From the NCBI RefSeq assembly GCF_000737515.1, contig NZ_CP006587.1, positions 2,165,001-2,229,000 of the forward strand: 64,000 nt of DNA. The letters run 5' to 3'. The notes under the pieces were generated by a model that was given only the letters and a program-made list of their open reading frames with translations, was not told where the DNA came from and made no database searches. The position numbers and the translations under genes are program-made. The stretch comes from Hymenobacter sp. APR13 (GTDB lineage: Bacteria; Bacteroidota; Bacteroidia; Cytophagales; Hymenobacteraceae). Each line of letters starts with the position of its first letter. The first letter of the stretch is position 1. Positions 47,351 to 56,995 of this stretch are shown piece by piece.

Positions 47351-49684
47351 ATGAAACCTCAAACTATTACACACAATTTCCGGCTGTTTGGCCGTGCCTG
47401 GCAGGGGTTACTGCCGCTGCTGGCCCTGTTTATAAGCCTCGGCTCTGCCCGCACGGCACAGGCTCAAGCGAATAGCAGCATCACTGGTTCTTCAATTATC
47501 ATAGACCGTGGCAACGGTGTCGGTAACGAGACCTTTGATGGACAGAGTAACACTACGGCATCTGATTTTGATGGCCAAAATCTAGGTACGTTCAACGTAG
47601 CGGATTTTAATACAGTGCTGATTCTGAACGGTGGTGGTCTGTTCACTACCCAATCTAGCCCAGATGATATTCGCGGGGCAGCACTGTTCTATGAGGTTAC
47701 CGATCTTTCGAACAATGTGTCCAGTGGTGTGAAGCAAGTGCAGCTTCCGCTGGTGAGCACCAACGGTGGCAATAAGACCTTTTTCGCCGATGCTGCTAAT
47801 CAGAATCTGCTCACTGGAACAGGGGCTAATGCATTGCTAGCTCCTGGTACTTATGCCATTGACGTGTATTTTGTGGCGAATGGTTTCAATCCTACCCCTA
47901 CCACAACCCGTCCTAACGGGCGAGCATTTACTTTACAAGACCCTCCTGGCGTAACGTATCAAGCCATATTCACCGTAGTTGGTGTTCGTCCTACTGAGCC
48001 CCCAACGTCTACGACCTGGACCGGAGGCAAGAACGATAACTGGTTTGACGCCGCTAACTGGACCCAAGGCGTGCCTACAGCCACGACCGACGCCACGATT
48101 CCTGATTTTGGTTCCGGCTCGACGGTATCGTACCCCAACATCTACAGCAACTCTATCAAACCGGATACGCAGGTGCCAACCAGTATCCAGAACCCAGATG
48201 GTACTTTTTCTACTGTCATCACGACAGTACCCGGCTACAACAATTCAACCTCCGGACCCGCTCAAACTCGTGACCTGATTATGCGTGGCACCAGTCAGGC
48301 GCAACGCTCCATTACACGCTTGGTAGTTGGTCGCCTGGAAGTATACCGGGATTTCAGTAACCTACAGGATAGCTTCATTCAGCGCGAAAACACTACCATC
48401 AGCTTCACCGGTACCACGCAGTCTATTAGTGGTTCGTCATCGGGTTTAGTGAACGTGGAAATTGATGGCGGCGGGGTGAAGACCCTAGTCTCCAACTTCG
48501 CAGTGCAGCCTGGTGGAACCTTGCGTTTCATCAATGGTATACTTGCTACTGACATCTCCAGCGTAAATACTTCTTTTGTAGAGCTGGCTAACTCGTCCGG
48601 TACGGGCGCTGCTACGGTACCGGCAGCCCGCCTGCTTGGCGAAACCGAAACCTCGTATCTGCGGGGCTTTGTCAAGACCTCGCAAGGTGTTACGCTGGGC
48701 GTAGCTCAGGACTTCAGCAACATCGGGATGACGTTGACCTTCACCGGCAGCAACAACCCTGGTGTAGTGACGATAACCCGCAATACGGGCGAGAATTACG
48801 CTACCATTAACAACGGGGCAAACAGAAACCCCAGCATCCGCCGCATCTTCGGTGTTCGTCCGGCTGACCAGCAAACCAACAACGGTGGGTTGCGTGCCAA
48901 CATGGTGTTCCGCTACCTCGACAACGAAACCACCAACCTGGCGCCCAATGCTCAGACGGTGGACGAAAACAACCTAGCGCTGTTTGTATCCACTTCGTCA
49001 GGTGACGTGTTCGGCCAGCTGGGCCGCGATAATATCAACACCACCACCAATGAGCTGACGAAGAGCAATATCACGTCCTTCGCCACGTTCACGTTGAGCG
49101 AGGCTACGGAGCCGCTGCCGGTTACGCTCACGGCTTTTGCTGCCAAACGTATCGGCACCAACGCTGAAATCACCTGGGAAACGGTGAGCGAGCAAAACAA
49201 CCGCGGCTACGAAGTACAGGTGTCAACTGACGGCCGCACGTTCCGCACGCTGGCTTTCATTCCGAGCCAGGATGCTAACAGCAACCGCCTGTTGCGCTAC
49301 CGCTACCTCGATACCGAAGCCAATAAAGGCGGCGTGCGCTACTACCGCCTGCGCCAGATTGACGTGGATGGCAAAGAGAACTTCTACGGCCCGAAAGTGC
49401 TGAGCTTCTCCGGCTCGGCTACCGCCGACGCCCGTATGGAAGCCTACCCCAACCCCTTCCAGAACGAAGTACGCCTGACAGTGCAGTCGGAGGCAGCAGG
49501 CAAAGGCCAGCTGCAGCTCCTGGACCTGACGGGCCGGGTAGTGCTGGAGCGCAGCGCTGAGCTGACCAGCGGCACCAACGACCTGGAACTGCGGGACCTG
49601 TCGGGTGTGCCGAATGGCACGTACATGCTGCGCGTGGTAACGCCTACCGGCAAACCGCAGACCCAGCGTATTATCAAGCGCTAA
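47351..49684 (+). CDS. T9SS-secreted protein with C-terminal sorting domain
   Basis: A 777-aa exported protein with a signal peptide ending near TAQAQ (about residue 39). The N-terminal part (about 40-210) is beta-rich and unassigned. A segment starting TTWTGGKNDNWFDAANWTQGVP (given here only in part) is the tryptophan-rich start seen in many secreted Bacteroidota beta-solenoid domains (about 220-450). Then follow a strand-rich region and a FnIII-like segment (PLPVTLTAFAAKRIG, about 590-690). The T9SS type A sorting domain reads AYPNPF and ends in TQRIIKR. The gene should yield a surface-anchored or released protein; the role is unknown. The 5' half is less GC-rich than the 3' half. Confidence 0.83.
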   Translation: MKPQTITHNFRLFGRAWQGLLPLLALFISLGSARTAQAQANSSITGSSIIIDRGNGVGNETFDGQSNTTASDFDGQNLGTFNVADFNTVLILNGGGLFTTQSSPDDIRGAALFYEVTDLSNNVSSGVKQVQLPLVSTNGGNKTFFADAANQNLLTGTGANALLAPGTYAIDVYFVANGFNPTPTTTRPNGRAFTLQDPPGVTYQAIFTVVGVRPTEPPTSTTWTGGKNDNWFDAANWTQGVPTATTDATIPDFGSGSTVSYPNIYSNSIKPDTQVPTSIQNPDGTFSTVITTVPGYNNSTSGPAQTRDLIMRGTSQAQRSITRLVVGRLEVYRDFSNLQDSFIQRENTTISFTGTTQSISGSSSGLVNVEIDGGGVKTLVSNFAVQPGGTLRFINGILATDISSVNTSFVELANSSGTGAATVPAARLLGETETSYLRGFVKTSQGVTLGVAQDFSNIGMTLTFTGSNNPGVVTITRNTGENYATINNGANRNPSIRRIFGVRPADQQTNNGGLRANMVFRYLDNETTNLAPNAQTVDENNLALFVSTSSGDVFGQLGRDNINTTTNELTKSNITSFATFTLSEATEPLPVTLTAFAAKRIGTNAEITWETVSEQNNRGYEVQVSTDGRTFRTLAFIPSQDANSNRLLRYRYLDTEANKGGVRYYRLRQIDVDGKENFYGPKVLSFSGSATADARMEAYPNPFQNEVRLTVQSEAAGKGQLQLLDLTGRVVLERSAELTSGTNDLELRDLSGVPNGTYMLRVVTPTGKPQTQRIIKR

Positions 49685-49724
49685 CCGCTCGGCTGAAAAG
49701 CCTGCACATAGTAAGTCTATAATG

Positions 49725-49758
49725 AGAGCCGGTCTTCCTATGGGAGGCCGGCTCTTTG
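49725..49758 (+). terminator. Terminator after the 777-aa T9SS gene
   Basis: AGAGCCGG (49725-49732) pairs with CCGGCTCT (49748-49755), with an inner TCTTCC/GGGAGG stem, followed by a short T run. Confidence 0.75.
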
Positions 49759-50019
49759 CGTTTGGAAGGGCGGCCGGCGGGAGCAAGTGCCGGGCCAGAC
49801 CCAGATACCACTATAGATGAGTGTCTTGCCTGAGAGAAGCAGCGAGACGTGTATGCCCGGCGCTGGCAGCAGCGTGGCAGAATCTTTCTATATGATAATA
49901 ATGGAAAAAAATTGATACTGAAGGAAAAGAGATTAACTTAAATCGTCATTGAAGCCCAATGGCCTACTGGCTGAACTCTCCTGTCTTTTTCTTTCATCCA
50001 CCTTTTTTCCATTTTCTGC

Positions 50020-52458
50020 ATGACAGCAACTCATTACTCCTCAACAGGCTGGCTTTCCGGAAAGCTGCGGCCGCGGCTGGTAGCGCTGGCTACTGCCCTC
50101 TTATTGGCGCCCGCCGCTTGGGCGCAGATCGAAGTGCCTGCCGGCAATCCCAACGGCGGTTCTTCCCGGCGGCCCATGGGTACCTGGTTTGGCTACGAGC
50201 GTAGCGCCATGATCTACACGGCTGCTGAAATCGGGACCAGCGGAAACCTTACGCGCATCGGCTTCTATGTAAACTCGGTATCGACTCCTGGTGATGCGCC
50301 CACCAAAATCTACCTCAAAACCGTTGCCAACGCCACTTTTGCTGCGGCAACCACTGTAGCAGCTGAGGAAACCGGCGCTACGCTGGTGTATGATGCCACC
50401 ATTCCGGCCGCATCGTTCACCGCGAATACCTGGGTAAGCGTGCCGCTCACGGCGCCATTTGCTTACAATGGCACCTCCAACCTGGAGGTAATCGTGGAAA
50501 CCAATGCCACCGGCGGCGGCAACGAAACCAGCACCGGCAAAGCCTTCCGCTACTCGTCTACCGGCACCGGCAACAACCGCACGCAGACGTGGTCTACGGA
50601 TACCAACCCGCCCACTACTACGGGTACTCTCAGCCTGTTGCGGCCCAACATCCAGCTCACGGGCCTCACGCCGCTGGCCTGCCCACCCGTTACGGGCATT
50701 ACGGTCAGCAACATCACGCCTACCTCGGCCCAGATTGCCTTCACGCCTGGTGCCAGCAGCACCAGCTACACTGTAACCTACACGCCCACTGGCGGCACGG
50801 CCACTACCGTTACGCCCGCGCCCACGGCCTCGCCCATCAACCTGACGGGCCTGACGTCCGGCACGACGTACACCGTAACCATTACCGGTAACTGCGCCGG
50901 TAGCACCACCTCGCCGGTGGCCACTACCACGTTCAGCACCTCTCTTGTGGCACCTGCCAACGATAACTGTGCTACGGCCACGGCTCTGACCGTGGGTACT
51001 AGCTGCACGCCTACCACTACCACCAACCTGGGTGCTACGGCCTCCACGGGTGTGCCGGCGCCTAGCTCTACCACGGGCACGGGCTGCTTCGTAGCCGGTA
51101 CTCCGGTTAGCAACGACGTGTGGTATAGCATTGTGGTGCCGGCTTCCGGTGCCGTTACGGTAACTACCAGCGCCGTTACCGGCTCATCGGTAAACGATAC
51201 GGGCCTGGTGCTGTACACGGGTGCCTGCGGCACGCTCACGGAAGTAGCCTGCAGCGACGACGCCACACCTACCAACTTCTTCTCCACTACCACGGCCAGC
51301 GGCCTGACGCCTGGCTCTACTATCTACGCCCGCGTGTGGAGCTTCGGTACCACGCCTACCGGTCAGTTTGGTATCTGCGCCGTTTCGATTCCGGCTAACG
51401 ATGCCGCCGTACAGGCTATCTACTCGGTTGGTAAGGCTCCCGTATCTGCTCCCCAGGTGGTGCAGGCTGTGATTCGCAACAACGGCGCTGCCGCCCTCAC
51501 TAACGTGCCCGTAACCCTGAACGTAGCCGGTGCCACTACCTTCGCGGATGCCAAGATCATCCCAACTCTTGCTGTAGGCGCTTCAACCATCGTGACGTTC
51601 ACGGGCTATACGCCAACCACTATCGGTGCCAACACACTGACGGTGACCCTGCAGCCCGATGGCTTGAACACCAACAACACGCAGACTCTTGCCCAAGCCG
51701 TAACGGCTAACAGCATCTCCTACCTCAATGACAGCCAGCCGGCTACTGCCAGCGTAAGCGTTTCGAATACCACTGCCGGCGGTACACTGGCCGTGAAATA
51801 CAGCATCAACTCGTCGGCTAACATTGGTGAGGTGAAACTGACCTTCCTAGCCAATGCTACTACCACTTCTACCTACCAGGTAGTGATTCTGAATGCCAGC
51901 GCTACGGGCACGCCCGGCACGGTGGTCTTCACTTCGCCAACCCTCAACCGTCCTACGGCGGCTGGTGTTGTGACGGTACCTGTAACCGGGGTGACCGTTA
52001 ATGGACCGTTCTTCGTTGGCCTGAAAGAAGTTTCGGGTGGTGTTGCCATCGGCTATCAGGTGGAAAACCCCCTTCGCTCGGGTACCTTCTTCTTCCAGAC
52101 CACGCCTACCGGTGCCTGGGCAGACGTGAACACGACGCCGCTCCAGACGCGCCTCGGCATTGAGGTGGGCTTCAGCTCGCGCGTGCTGTCCACCAACAGC
52201 CCGGCACTGGCTCGCTCTATCTCCATGTTCCCGAACCCCAGCCAGGGCCAGGTAACGCTGGACATCCGCGACGCCAAAGCCAAAGGCGCCATGCAGGTGC
52301 AGATTACCAACGCCCTCGGCCAGGTAGTGCACACCGCCGCTGTCCGCGACAACGCCGAAAACAAGCTCGACCTGTCGGGTCTGGCTACCGGCATGTATGT
52401 GCTGCGTGTGCAGTCCGGCTCGGAGTACACCATCCGTCAGTTGGTGCTCACCAAGTAA
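50020..52458 (+). CDS. T9SS-secreted protein with a FnIII domain
   Basis: An 812-aa exported protein. The signal peptide is unusually long (about 36 residues, LVALATALLLAPAAWAQ). An N-terminal jelly-roll-like domain (about 37-215) is followed by a fibronectin type III domain (about 222-310, ITVSNITPTSAQIAF). Then comes a Cys-containing beta domain beginning PANDNCATATAL (about 312-455), a family often found in Bacteroidota exoproteins. After that are a CARDB-like segment (VQAVIRNNGAAALTNVPVTLN) and a further beta domain. The T9SS sorting domain reads MFPNPS and ends in IRQLVLTK. No catalytic domain is recognised. An in-frame upstream start is not available; the ATG at 50020 fits the signal peptide. 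Confidence 0.83.
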   Translation: MTATHYSSTGWLSGKLRPRLVALATALLLAPAAWAQIEVPAGNPNGGSSRRPMGTWFGYERSAMIYTAAEIGTSGNLTRIGFYVNSVSTPGDAPTKIYLKTVANATFAAATTVAAEETGATLVYDATIPAASFTANTWVSVPLTAPFAYNGTSNLEVIVETNATGGGNETSTGKAFRYSSTGTGNNRTQTWSTDTNPPTTTGTLSLLRPNIQLTGLTPLACPPVTGITVSNITPTSAQIAFTPGASSTSYTVTYTPTGGTATTVTPAPTASPINLTGLTSGTTYTVTITGNCAGSTTSPVATTTFSTSLVAPANDNCATATALTVGTSCTPTTTTNLGATASTGVPAPSSTTGTGCFVAGTPVSNDVWYSIVVPASGAVTVTTSAVTGSSVNDTGLVLYTGACGTLTEVACSDDATPTNFFSTTTASGLTPGSTIYARVWSFGTTPTGQFGICAVSIPANDAAVQAIYSVGKAPVSAPQVVQAVIRNNGAAALTNVPVTLNVAGATTFADAKIIPTLAVGASTIVTFTGYTPTTIGANTLTVTLQPDGLNTNNTQTLAQAVTANSISYLNDSQPATASVSVSNTTAGGTLAVKYSINSSANIGEVKLTFLANATTTSTYQVVILNASATGTPGTVVFTSPTLNRPTAAGVVTVPVTGVTVNGPFFVGLKEVSGGVAIGYQVENPLRSGTFFFQTTPTGAWADVNTTPLQTRLGIEVGFSSRVLSTNSPALARSISMFPNPSQGQVTLDIRDAKAKGAMQVQITNALGQVVHTAAVRDNAENKLDLSGLATGMYVLRVQSGSEYTIRQLVLTK

Positions 52459-52513
52459 CCCGCAATCAGGCGCTACCGCCGCTGTTGTAGCACGGTAGCT
52501 TCCTGCTGAAAAG

Positions 52514-52547
52514 ATACCCGGCCCGGTTGGTGCCGGGTATTTTTTTG
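52514..52547 (+). terminator. Terminator after the 812-aa T9SS gene
   Basis: ATACCCGGC (52514-52522) pairs with GCCGGGTAT (52532-52540), followed by seven T. Confidence 0.88.
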
Positions 52548-52683
52548 TAGGTATAGCCCAACTTGATCTGTGGCCCTGGCGAAGCAGCAAATGCCGCGGC
52601 CAAACAACACAGGAGCTATCCGGGAGTATACACAGGGGAAAAGCAGCGGCTGCCGCTGCCCACCGTTTCTTCCGCACCCTTGT

Positions 52684-53424
52684 ATGCCGAAAGCCACTCC
52701 ACTCACCTTCGTCTACCTGCACTACTGGGCGGGCTCCGGCCGCGCCTTCCAGGCAGTTGCAGAGCATTTGTCTCCCGAATACGACGTACTGGCCCCCGAC
52801 CTGGGAGGCTTCGGGGCGGCCCCGTCCCCGGCCGGCGGCTATACCGTAGACGCGTATGCCGATGAGGTGGCGGCGTTTGTAGGAGCGCACCACCTGCAGC
52901 GCTATGTGCTGGTGGGGCATAGCATGGGCGGCAAAATAGCCCTGGCTCTGGCCGCCCGACAACCGGCCGGGCTGCAGGGCCTGGCGCTGCTCAGCCCCTC
53001 ACCGCCCACACCCGAACCCATGACCGACGCCGACCGCAAAGCCAGCCTGCAGGCCTGGGGCAAACGAACGGAGGCCATGAAAACACTACGCCACATCACC
53101 GCCCGGCCGCTGGCGGCCGCCGCCCAGCAACTCATCCTCGACGACAACCTCCGTACCTCCAAAGCTGCCTGGGAGGCCTGGCTGCTGCACGGCAGCCGCG
53201 AAAACCTGGCCGGCCGCATGTGTGAGGTCCGCGTGCCCTGCACCATCATCGCCGGCGACCAGGATGCCGTCATGTCGCCGTCGGTGCATGGGCTGGAAAC
53301 GCTGCCGCTGCTCCCCGAGGGTACGCCGCTGGAAATAGTGTCCGGGACGGGCCACCTGCTGCCCTACGAATCGCCCGAAGAGGTAGCGGCGCTGCTGCGG
53401 GCGTTTGGCGAGAAGCTGCATTAA
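52684..53424 (+). CDS. Alpha/beta hydrolase
   Basis: A 246-aa alpha/beta-fold hydrolase. The ATG at 52684 starts directly with the first beta strand (FVYLHYWAGSGR, oxyanion region); the frame is open upstream to 52570 but that part is not conserved-looking. The nucleophile elbow is GHSMGG, the acid is probably Asp in AGDQDAVMSP and the base His in GTGHLLPYESP. No signal peptide, so it is cytoplasmic. Sequence alone cannot tell an esterase from a haloperoxidase-like or C-C hydrolase. Monocistronic. Confidence 0.88.
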   Translation: MPKATPLTFVYLHYWAGSGRAFQAVAEHLSPEYDVLAPDLGGFGAAPSPAGGYTVDAYADEVAAFVGAHHLQRYVLVGHSMGGKIALALAARQPAGLQGLALLSPSPPTPEPMTDADRKASLQAWGKRTEAMKTLRHITARPLAAAAQQLILDDNLRTSKAAWEAWLLHGSRENLAGRMCEVRVPCTIIAGDQDAVMSPSVHGLETLPLLPEGTPLEIVSGTGHLLPYESPEEVAALLRAFGEKLH

Positions 53425-53453
53425 TAGGCTAGCGCGGCATAGTAGGCACTAAA

Positions 53454-53496
53454 AACAGAACGTCATTCCACGCGGAGCGCAGAATGACGTTCTGTT
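53454..53496. repeat. Inverted repeat between convergent genes, possible terminator
   Basis: AACAGAACGTCATTC (53454-53468) and GAATGACGTTCTGTT (53482-53496) are perfect 15-bp arms around a 13-base loop. It sits between the convergent stops at 53424 and 53525. It lacks a T run, and its GTCATTC/GAATGACG core resembles dispersed palindromes common in Hymenobacter-type genomes. Confidence 0.65.
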
Positions 53497-53524
53497 GTGT
53501 CACATCCGTTGTTTGGCTACTCTG

Positions 53525-55861
53525 CTAGTCCAGAGCCCGGTCGCGGAACAGCACGAAGCCAATGTGGGCAAACACCCCAAACTGGTGGTCAGGGTCATCG
53601 TAGTGAATAACCTGCAGGGAAGCAGGGCCAACGGGCGTCTGGTACACCAGGCCGGTCATGGCCGTTAGATAGGGGCGGCTGATGGTAGGGCCGCGCCGGG
53701 GCAGCAGCGGATTGTCGTTTTCCCGCTCCCAGGGCCGGAACAGAGTATGCACGTAGGCCTCAGTACGCCACTCCAGCGAGCCCGCAATGGCCTTGATGTA
53801 TTTCAGGCCCACGGCGGCATAAGCGGTGCCGCGGTACCGGTCCAGGAACTGGGTGCGGGAGTCGGGCAGGGGCAGGAAAGCCGGCGCCGACGTCAGCGAC
53901 GAGCGGTAGGTGGCAAAGCTGCCCTGCGTGGTGGCCACAGCATCCAGGGTGTAGCCCCAGGCATGCACCCGCTGGCCCACCGAATCGACTTTATGGAACG
54001 TGAAATACTGCTCGGTGTACACGCGGCCCTGCACCCATTGGTGGTCTTTGGTGCGGCCCGGTAAGCCGTTGGCCGTAGAGCCCGGCGTGTATTCCTCTTC
54101 AGCCAGCACGCCCCGGAAGGCAAACTCGGCCCGGCGGCCACTCACGGCGTATTGCCGGCGGTTCAGGGAGTTGCGCTCGAAGCGTAGCGCCGCCGTAAAG
54201 CCATCCAGGCGGTTTTGGTCGAGTTCGGCACCCGAGCTGATTTCGTTGGTATTGGCAAACCGGTCACGGCTCGTGAAGACGCCGCCGCTCAGAATGTAGC
54301 GGCTGCGGTAGTTGGGGCTGTAGCCGATCTGCAGGTAGGTTTTCAGGTCGCGCTGCTGCAGCTGGGTGTTCTGGGCAGTGCTGCCCAGCAGGCCGCCTGT
54401 ATCCTGGTAGTTGAAGTTGTTGAACGTAACGGTAGGCTCGAAATAGAGCGGCGCCCGGCCCGGCACGCTCACCCGGAACGACCCTTGCGCGCCGTTGTAG
54501 AAGCGCCCGATGGTGGCGTTGGCCTTGATGGTGTAGAGGTAGCGGTTGAGGTAGCGGTAGGCCCCGCCCAGGTAGAAGTTACTCATCGACCGCGACGACA
54601 GCAGCACGCCCAGGTCGGTGGTAAGGTTGGAGTTCTGGCGGGCGTCCAGGTTCAGCTCATAGCCCTGCAGCTTGCTGTCGTAGCGCACCCGTGGGTACAC
54701 GTTGTTGAAGAAGTCGTTGTTGACGAGGCGGTAGTAGCCTTCCTCCACATCACCCGGCGAGTAGGTGGAGCCGGTACGCTGGAAGAAGCGCCGGACAAAC
54801 TCTTGCTGCTGCTTCGGCACGCCTTGCACGCTGATTTGTTTGAAATCGGGCTTGGGGGCGCGCTCCTGGAAAGCGCGGCGGCGCTGCTGCAGGGCCAGCG
54901 TGTCTTCGCGACGCGCAATGCGGGTTAGCAGCAGGTCCAGCTTGTTTTCGGTAGCCTGCTGGCCCAGGTTCACCAGCTGCTTCACTTTGTTGAAGTCGGC
55001 GGCGGTGATGCCCTCCAGATTCGGCTGGATGAAGATGCCGTTTTTGCCTACAGAGGCCGTATCGGCCACGTTGGAGCCCAGAAACAGCAGCGTGCTGGTG
55101 AGCAGCGCATCGTCCTTTTCCTTCGGATACTTTCGGAAGGCTACGTCGCCCACGTTCACCCCAATCATCACGTCGGGCTTGAACTCCTCGCGCATGACGC
55201 CGGTCGGGAAGTTGTCAACCACAGCCCCGTCGAAGAGGTAGCGGCCGTCCTGCTGCCGGATGGGGCGGAAGGCCAGCGGAAAGGCCATGGAGTTGCGCAC
55301 GGCATCGGACAGGGAGCCGCTGCGCTGCACCACCCGCTCTCGGGTAAACACCTCGGAGGCCACGCTGCGGTAAGGCACCATCAGCTTGTTGAAATCGTAG
55401 TCGGAAATGGCGCCGGCCGGAGCCAGCATGGTGGCCAGCACGTAGTTAAGCGTCACGTCGTCTACAAGCTTAGGCGTCACGCGGGCCTTCAGCGTCGAAT
55501 CGATGGCCAGGCGCAGGTGCAGCGCAGCGGGGTTGTAGTCGCCGTCGTAGTAGTTGTACACTTTCCCTTCCAGCGGCTGGCCCGATACCCAGTTCTGAAA
55601 CTCGGGCTTGAGCACTATTTCCTCGATTTCAGCCGGTGAGTAGCCCGCGGCATACATAGCGCCCACAATGGCGCCCATGCTCGTGCCCACAATGTAGTCG
55701 ATGGGGATGCGGTTCTTCTCCAGCACCTTTAGCACGCCTACGTGCGCGAGGCCCTTGGCCCCGCCTCCTGACAGTACGAGGCCTACTTTCTGGGCCTGGG
55801 CAGTGGTGCCTGCCAATAGGCAGAGCAGTAAAAAATGTAGAAAACGGTAGGTTTTACGCAT
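53525..55861 (-). CDS. Patatin-like phospholipase fused to an outer membrane barrel
   Basis: A 778-aa exported protein. The ATG at 55861 opens a signal peptide ([18 protein letters not shown]). The patatin domain (about 25-320) shows the oxyanion loop SGGGAKG (31-37), the nucleophile Ser 61 in GTSMG and the dyad Asp in [17 protein letters not shown]-like domain (about 345-420, [20 protein letters not shown]) and an Omp85/BamA-type beta-barrel (about 425-778) follow, ending in [18 protein letters not shown]. The layout is that of type Vd (PlpD-like) proteins, in which the barrel takes the lipase to the outer membrane. The last residue is not the usual aromatic; FVLF lies five to eight residues before the end. 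Likely lipid acyl hydrolase; substrate unknown. Confidence 0.92.
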   Translation of the reverse strand: MRKTYRFLHFLLLCLLAGTTAQAQKVGLVLSGGGAKGLAHVGVLKVLEKNRIPIDYIVGTSMGAIVGAMYAAGYSPAEIEEIVLKPEFQNWVSGQPLEGKVYNYYDGDYNPAALHLRLAIDSTLKARVTPKLVDDVTLNYVLATMLAPAGAISDYDFNKLMVPYRSVASEVFTRERVVQRSGSLSDAVRNSMAFPLAFRPIRQQDGRYLFDGAVVDNFPTGVMREEFKPDVMIGVNVGDVAFRKYPKEKDDALLTSTLLFLGSNVADTASVGKNGIFIQPNLEGITAADFNKVKQLVNLGQQATENKLDLLLTRIARREDTLALQQRRRAFQERAPKPDFKQISVQGVPKQQQEFVRRFFQRTGSTYSPGDVEEGYYRLVNNDFFNNVYPRVRYDSKLQGYELNLDARQNSNLTTDLGVLLSSRSMSNFYLGGAYRYLNRYLYTIKANATIGRFYNGAQGSFRVSVPGRAPLYFEPTVTFNNFNYQDTGGLLGSTAQNTQLQQRDLKTYLQIGYSPNYRSRYILSGGVFTSRDRFANTNEISSGAELDQNRLDGFTAALRFERNSLNRRQYAVSGRRAEFAFRGVLAEEEYTPGSTANGLPGRTKDHQWVQGRVYTEQYFTFHKVDSVGQRVHAWGYTLDAVATTQGSFATYRSSLTSAPAFLPLPDSRTQFLDRYRGTAYAAVGLKYIKAIAGSLEWRTEAYVHTLFRPWERENDNPLLPRRGPTISRPYLTAMTGLVYQTPVGPASLQVIHYDDPDHQFGVFAHIGFVLFRDRALD

Positions 55862-56172
55862 ATAAAAAAGAGTGAGGCCCACGCCGGGGCGGCGCGTTTC
55901 CTACGCAAAGCGGAATGGCAGGTTGCTGCTACAGCGGAGTTACGCACAAAGCTGATGAATAGAAAATAAGAAATGTATAGTATTGAGTAGGCGGGCGGGG
56001 TAGTTAGGCAAATAAAATATGCTGACTATCTGCTAGTTGAGGCTTGTATCCGAATGGTTGTGTCCCAAGCCAGTCAAGCCGGACTCGCCACCAATGCCAC
56101 ACTCGCAGCAGCGGCGCCTTGGCCACTACCGGCGTAGGATTTCTAAGGGTATGGGCAGACAAAGCAACTCGC
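55862..56172. other. Intergenic region without a recognised gene
   Basis: About 310 bases between the patatin start and the DUF2752 stop, both on the minus strand. A 62-codon plus-strand frame from 56037 has no protein character. No strong hairpin was noticed. Confidence 0.4.
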
Positions 56173-56613
56173 TCAGGGAGCCAGCCAGGTGCCCACCGGG
56201 CCGGGCAGGTTGCGTAGCACCGTGAACACCACCGTCAGGCCCACGATGCTCCAGGCCAGCCACGGCCGGTAAAGCAGCGTGCGGCGGCGGGGCTGTCCGC
56301 TGAGCTGCAGACGGGCTTCGTGCAGCAGCCCCAGCGCTACCAGCGGCGCCAGCGTGGCCGCCAGCAGATTAAAGCCTACGGCCTCGGCCAGCCGACCATG
56401 CAGCAGGGCATGCAAAGCGCGCTGGGTGCCGCAGCCGGGGCAGTGCAGGCCCGTCAGCCAGTTCACGGGGCAGCGCGGAAACGGGTAGTGCGCCGGGTTC
56501 AGGCGAAAGTAGAGGGCCGCCAGCGCCAGCCCTGCCAGCAGGACCACGGCGCCAGCGGCCCTCCGCTTAGCAATAGTAGTGGGCAAAGCGCGACTATTGG
56601 TTGTCGAGGGCAC
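56173..56613 (-). CDS. DUF2752 domain membrane protein
   Basis: A 146-aa membrane protein with hydrophobic segments at about 20-40, 78-98 and 120-140. The DUF2752 hallmark is CPVNWLTGLHCPGCGTQRALHALLHG, with three Cys between the first two membrane segments. The function of the family is unknown. Its start lies 20 bases inside the upstream CD225 gene, so the two are probably translated from one message; DUF2752 and CD225 genes are often neighbours in Bacteroidota. Confidence 0.88.
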   Translation of the reverse strand: MPSTTNSRALPTTIAKRRAAGAVVLLAGLALAALYFRLNPAHYPFPRCPVNWLTGLHCPGCGTQRALHALLHGRLAEAVGFNLLAATLAPLVALGLLHEARLQLSGQPRRRTLLYRPWLAWSIVGLTVVFTVLRNLPGPVGTWLAP

Positions 56614-56914
56614 CCAGCATGCCGGCGCCTACACCCATCACCACCACAAACACCACATACAGCACGGCAAATACGGCCCAGCCGATCAGCGAGTACTTCA
56701 CCCATTTGCCGGCTTTCTGCGAGGCGTCGAGCGCGCCGTTGTAGTCGCCGAGGGCCAGGCGCGAATTCACGTTGGCGGCATTGATGATGGCCACGATGCC
56801 GAAGGGCAGGCAGCAGAAAATCGTCACCAGAATCGACTCAACGAGCCAGTTTTTCGGGGGTGGGCCGGGAGGCAGTGGCGACATGCCCGAAGGCGAAGCG
56901 TAGGATTGTTCCAT
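56594..56914 (-). CDS. CD225/dispanin family protein
   Basis: A 106-aa small membrane protein. A Pro/Ser-rich N-terminus (SPLPPGPPPKNWLVES) leads to an intramembrane helix with CCLPFGIVAIINAANVNSRLALGDYNGALDASQKAGKW in parts, the CD225 signature with the double Cys and the conserved AxxVNSxxxxGDYxxA run, and then a full membrane helix (about 70-98). Members sit in membranes; the bacterial function is not known. The gene overlaps the downstream DUF2752 gene by 20 bases. Confidence 0.9.
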   Translation of the reverse strand: MEQSYASPSGMSPLPPGPPPKNWLVESILVTIFCCLPFGIVAIINAANVNSRLALGDYNGALDASQKAGKWVKYSLIGWAVFAVLYVVFVVVMGVGAGMLGALDNQ

Positions 56915-56948
56915 GTAGGAAGAAAAGGGAGTAGAGTGATAGATGGCG

Positions 56949-56979
56949 GAAAGCTAAAGATTCCCGTTCCAATCCCCAA
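56949..56979 (-). promoter_or_regulatory. Predicted promoter of the CD225-DUF2752 pair
   Basis: On the minus strand TTG (56979-56977), a 20-base spacer and TAGCTTTC (56956-56949) match the Bacteroidota -33/-7 pattern. The leader to the ATG at 56914 would be about 29 bases. Confidence 0.45.
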
Positions 56980-56995
56980 CTCCTTATGCCGCAAC

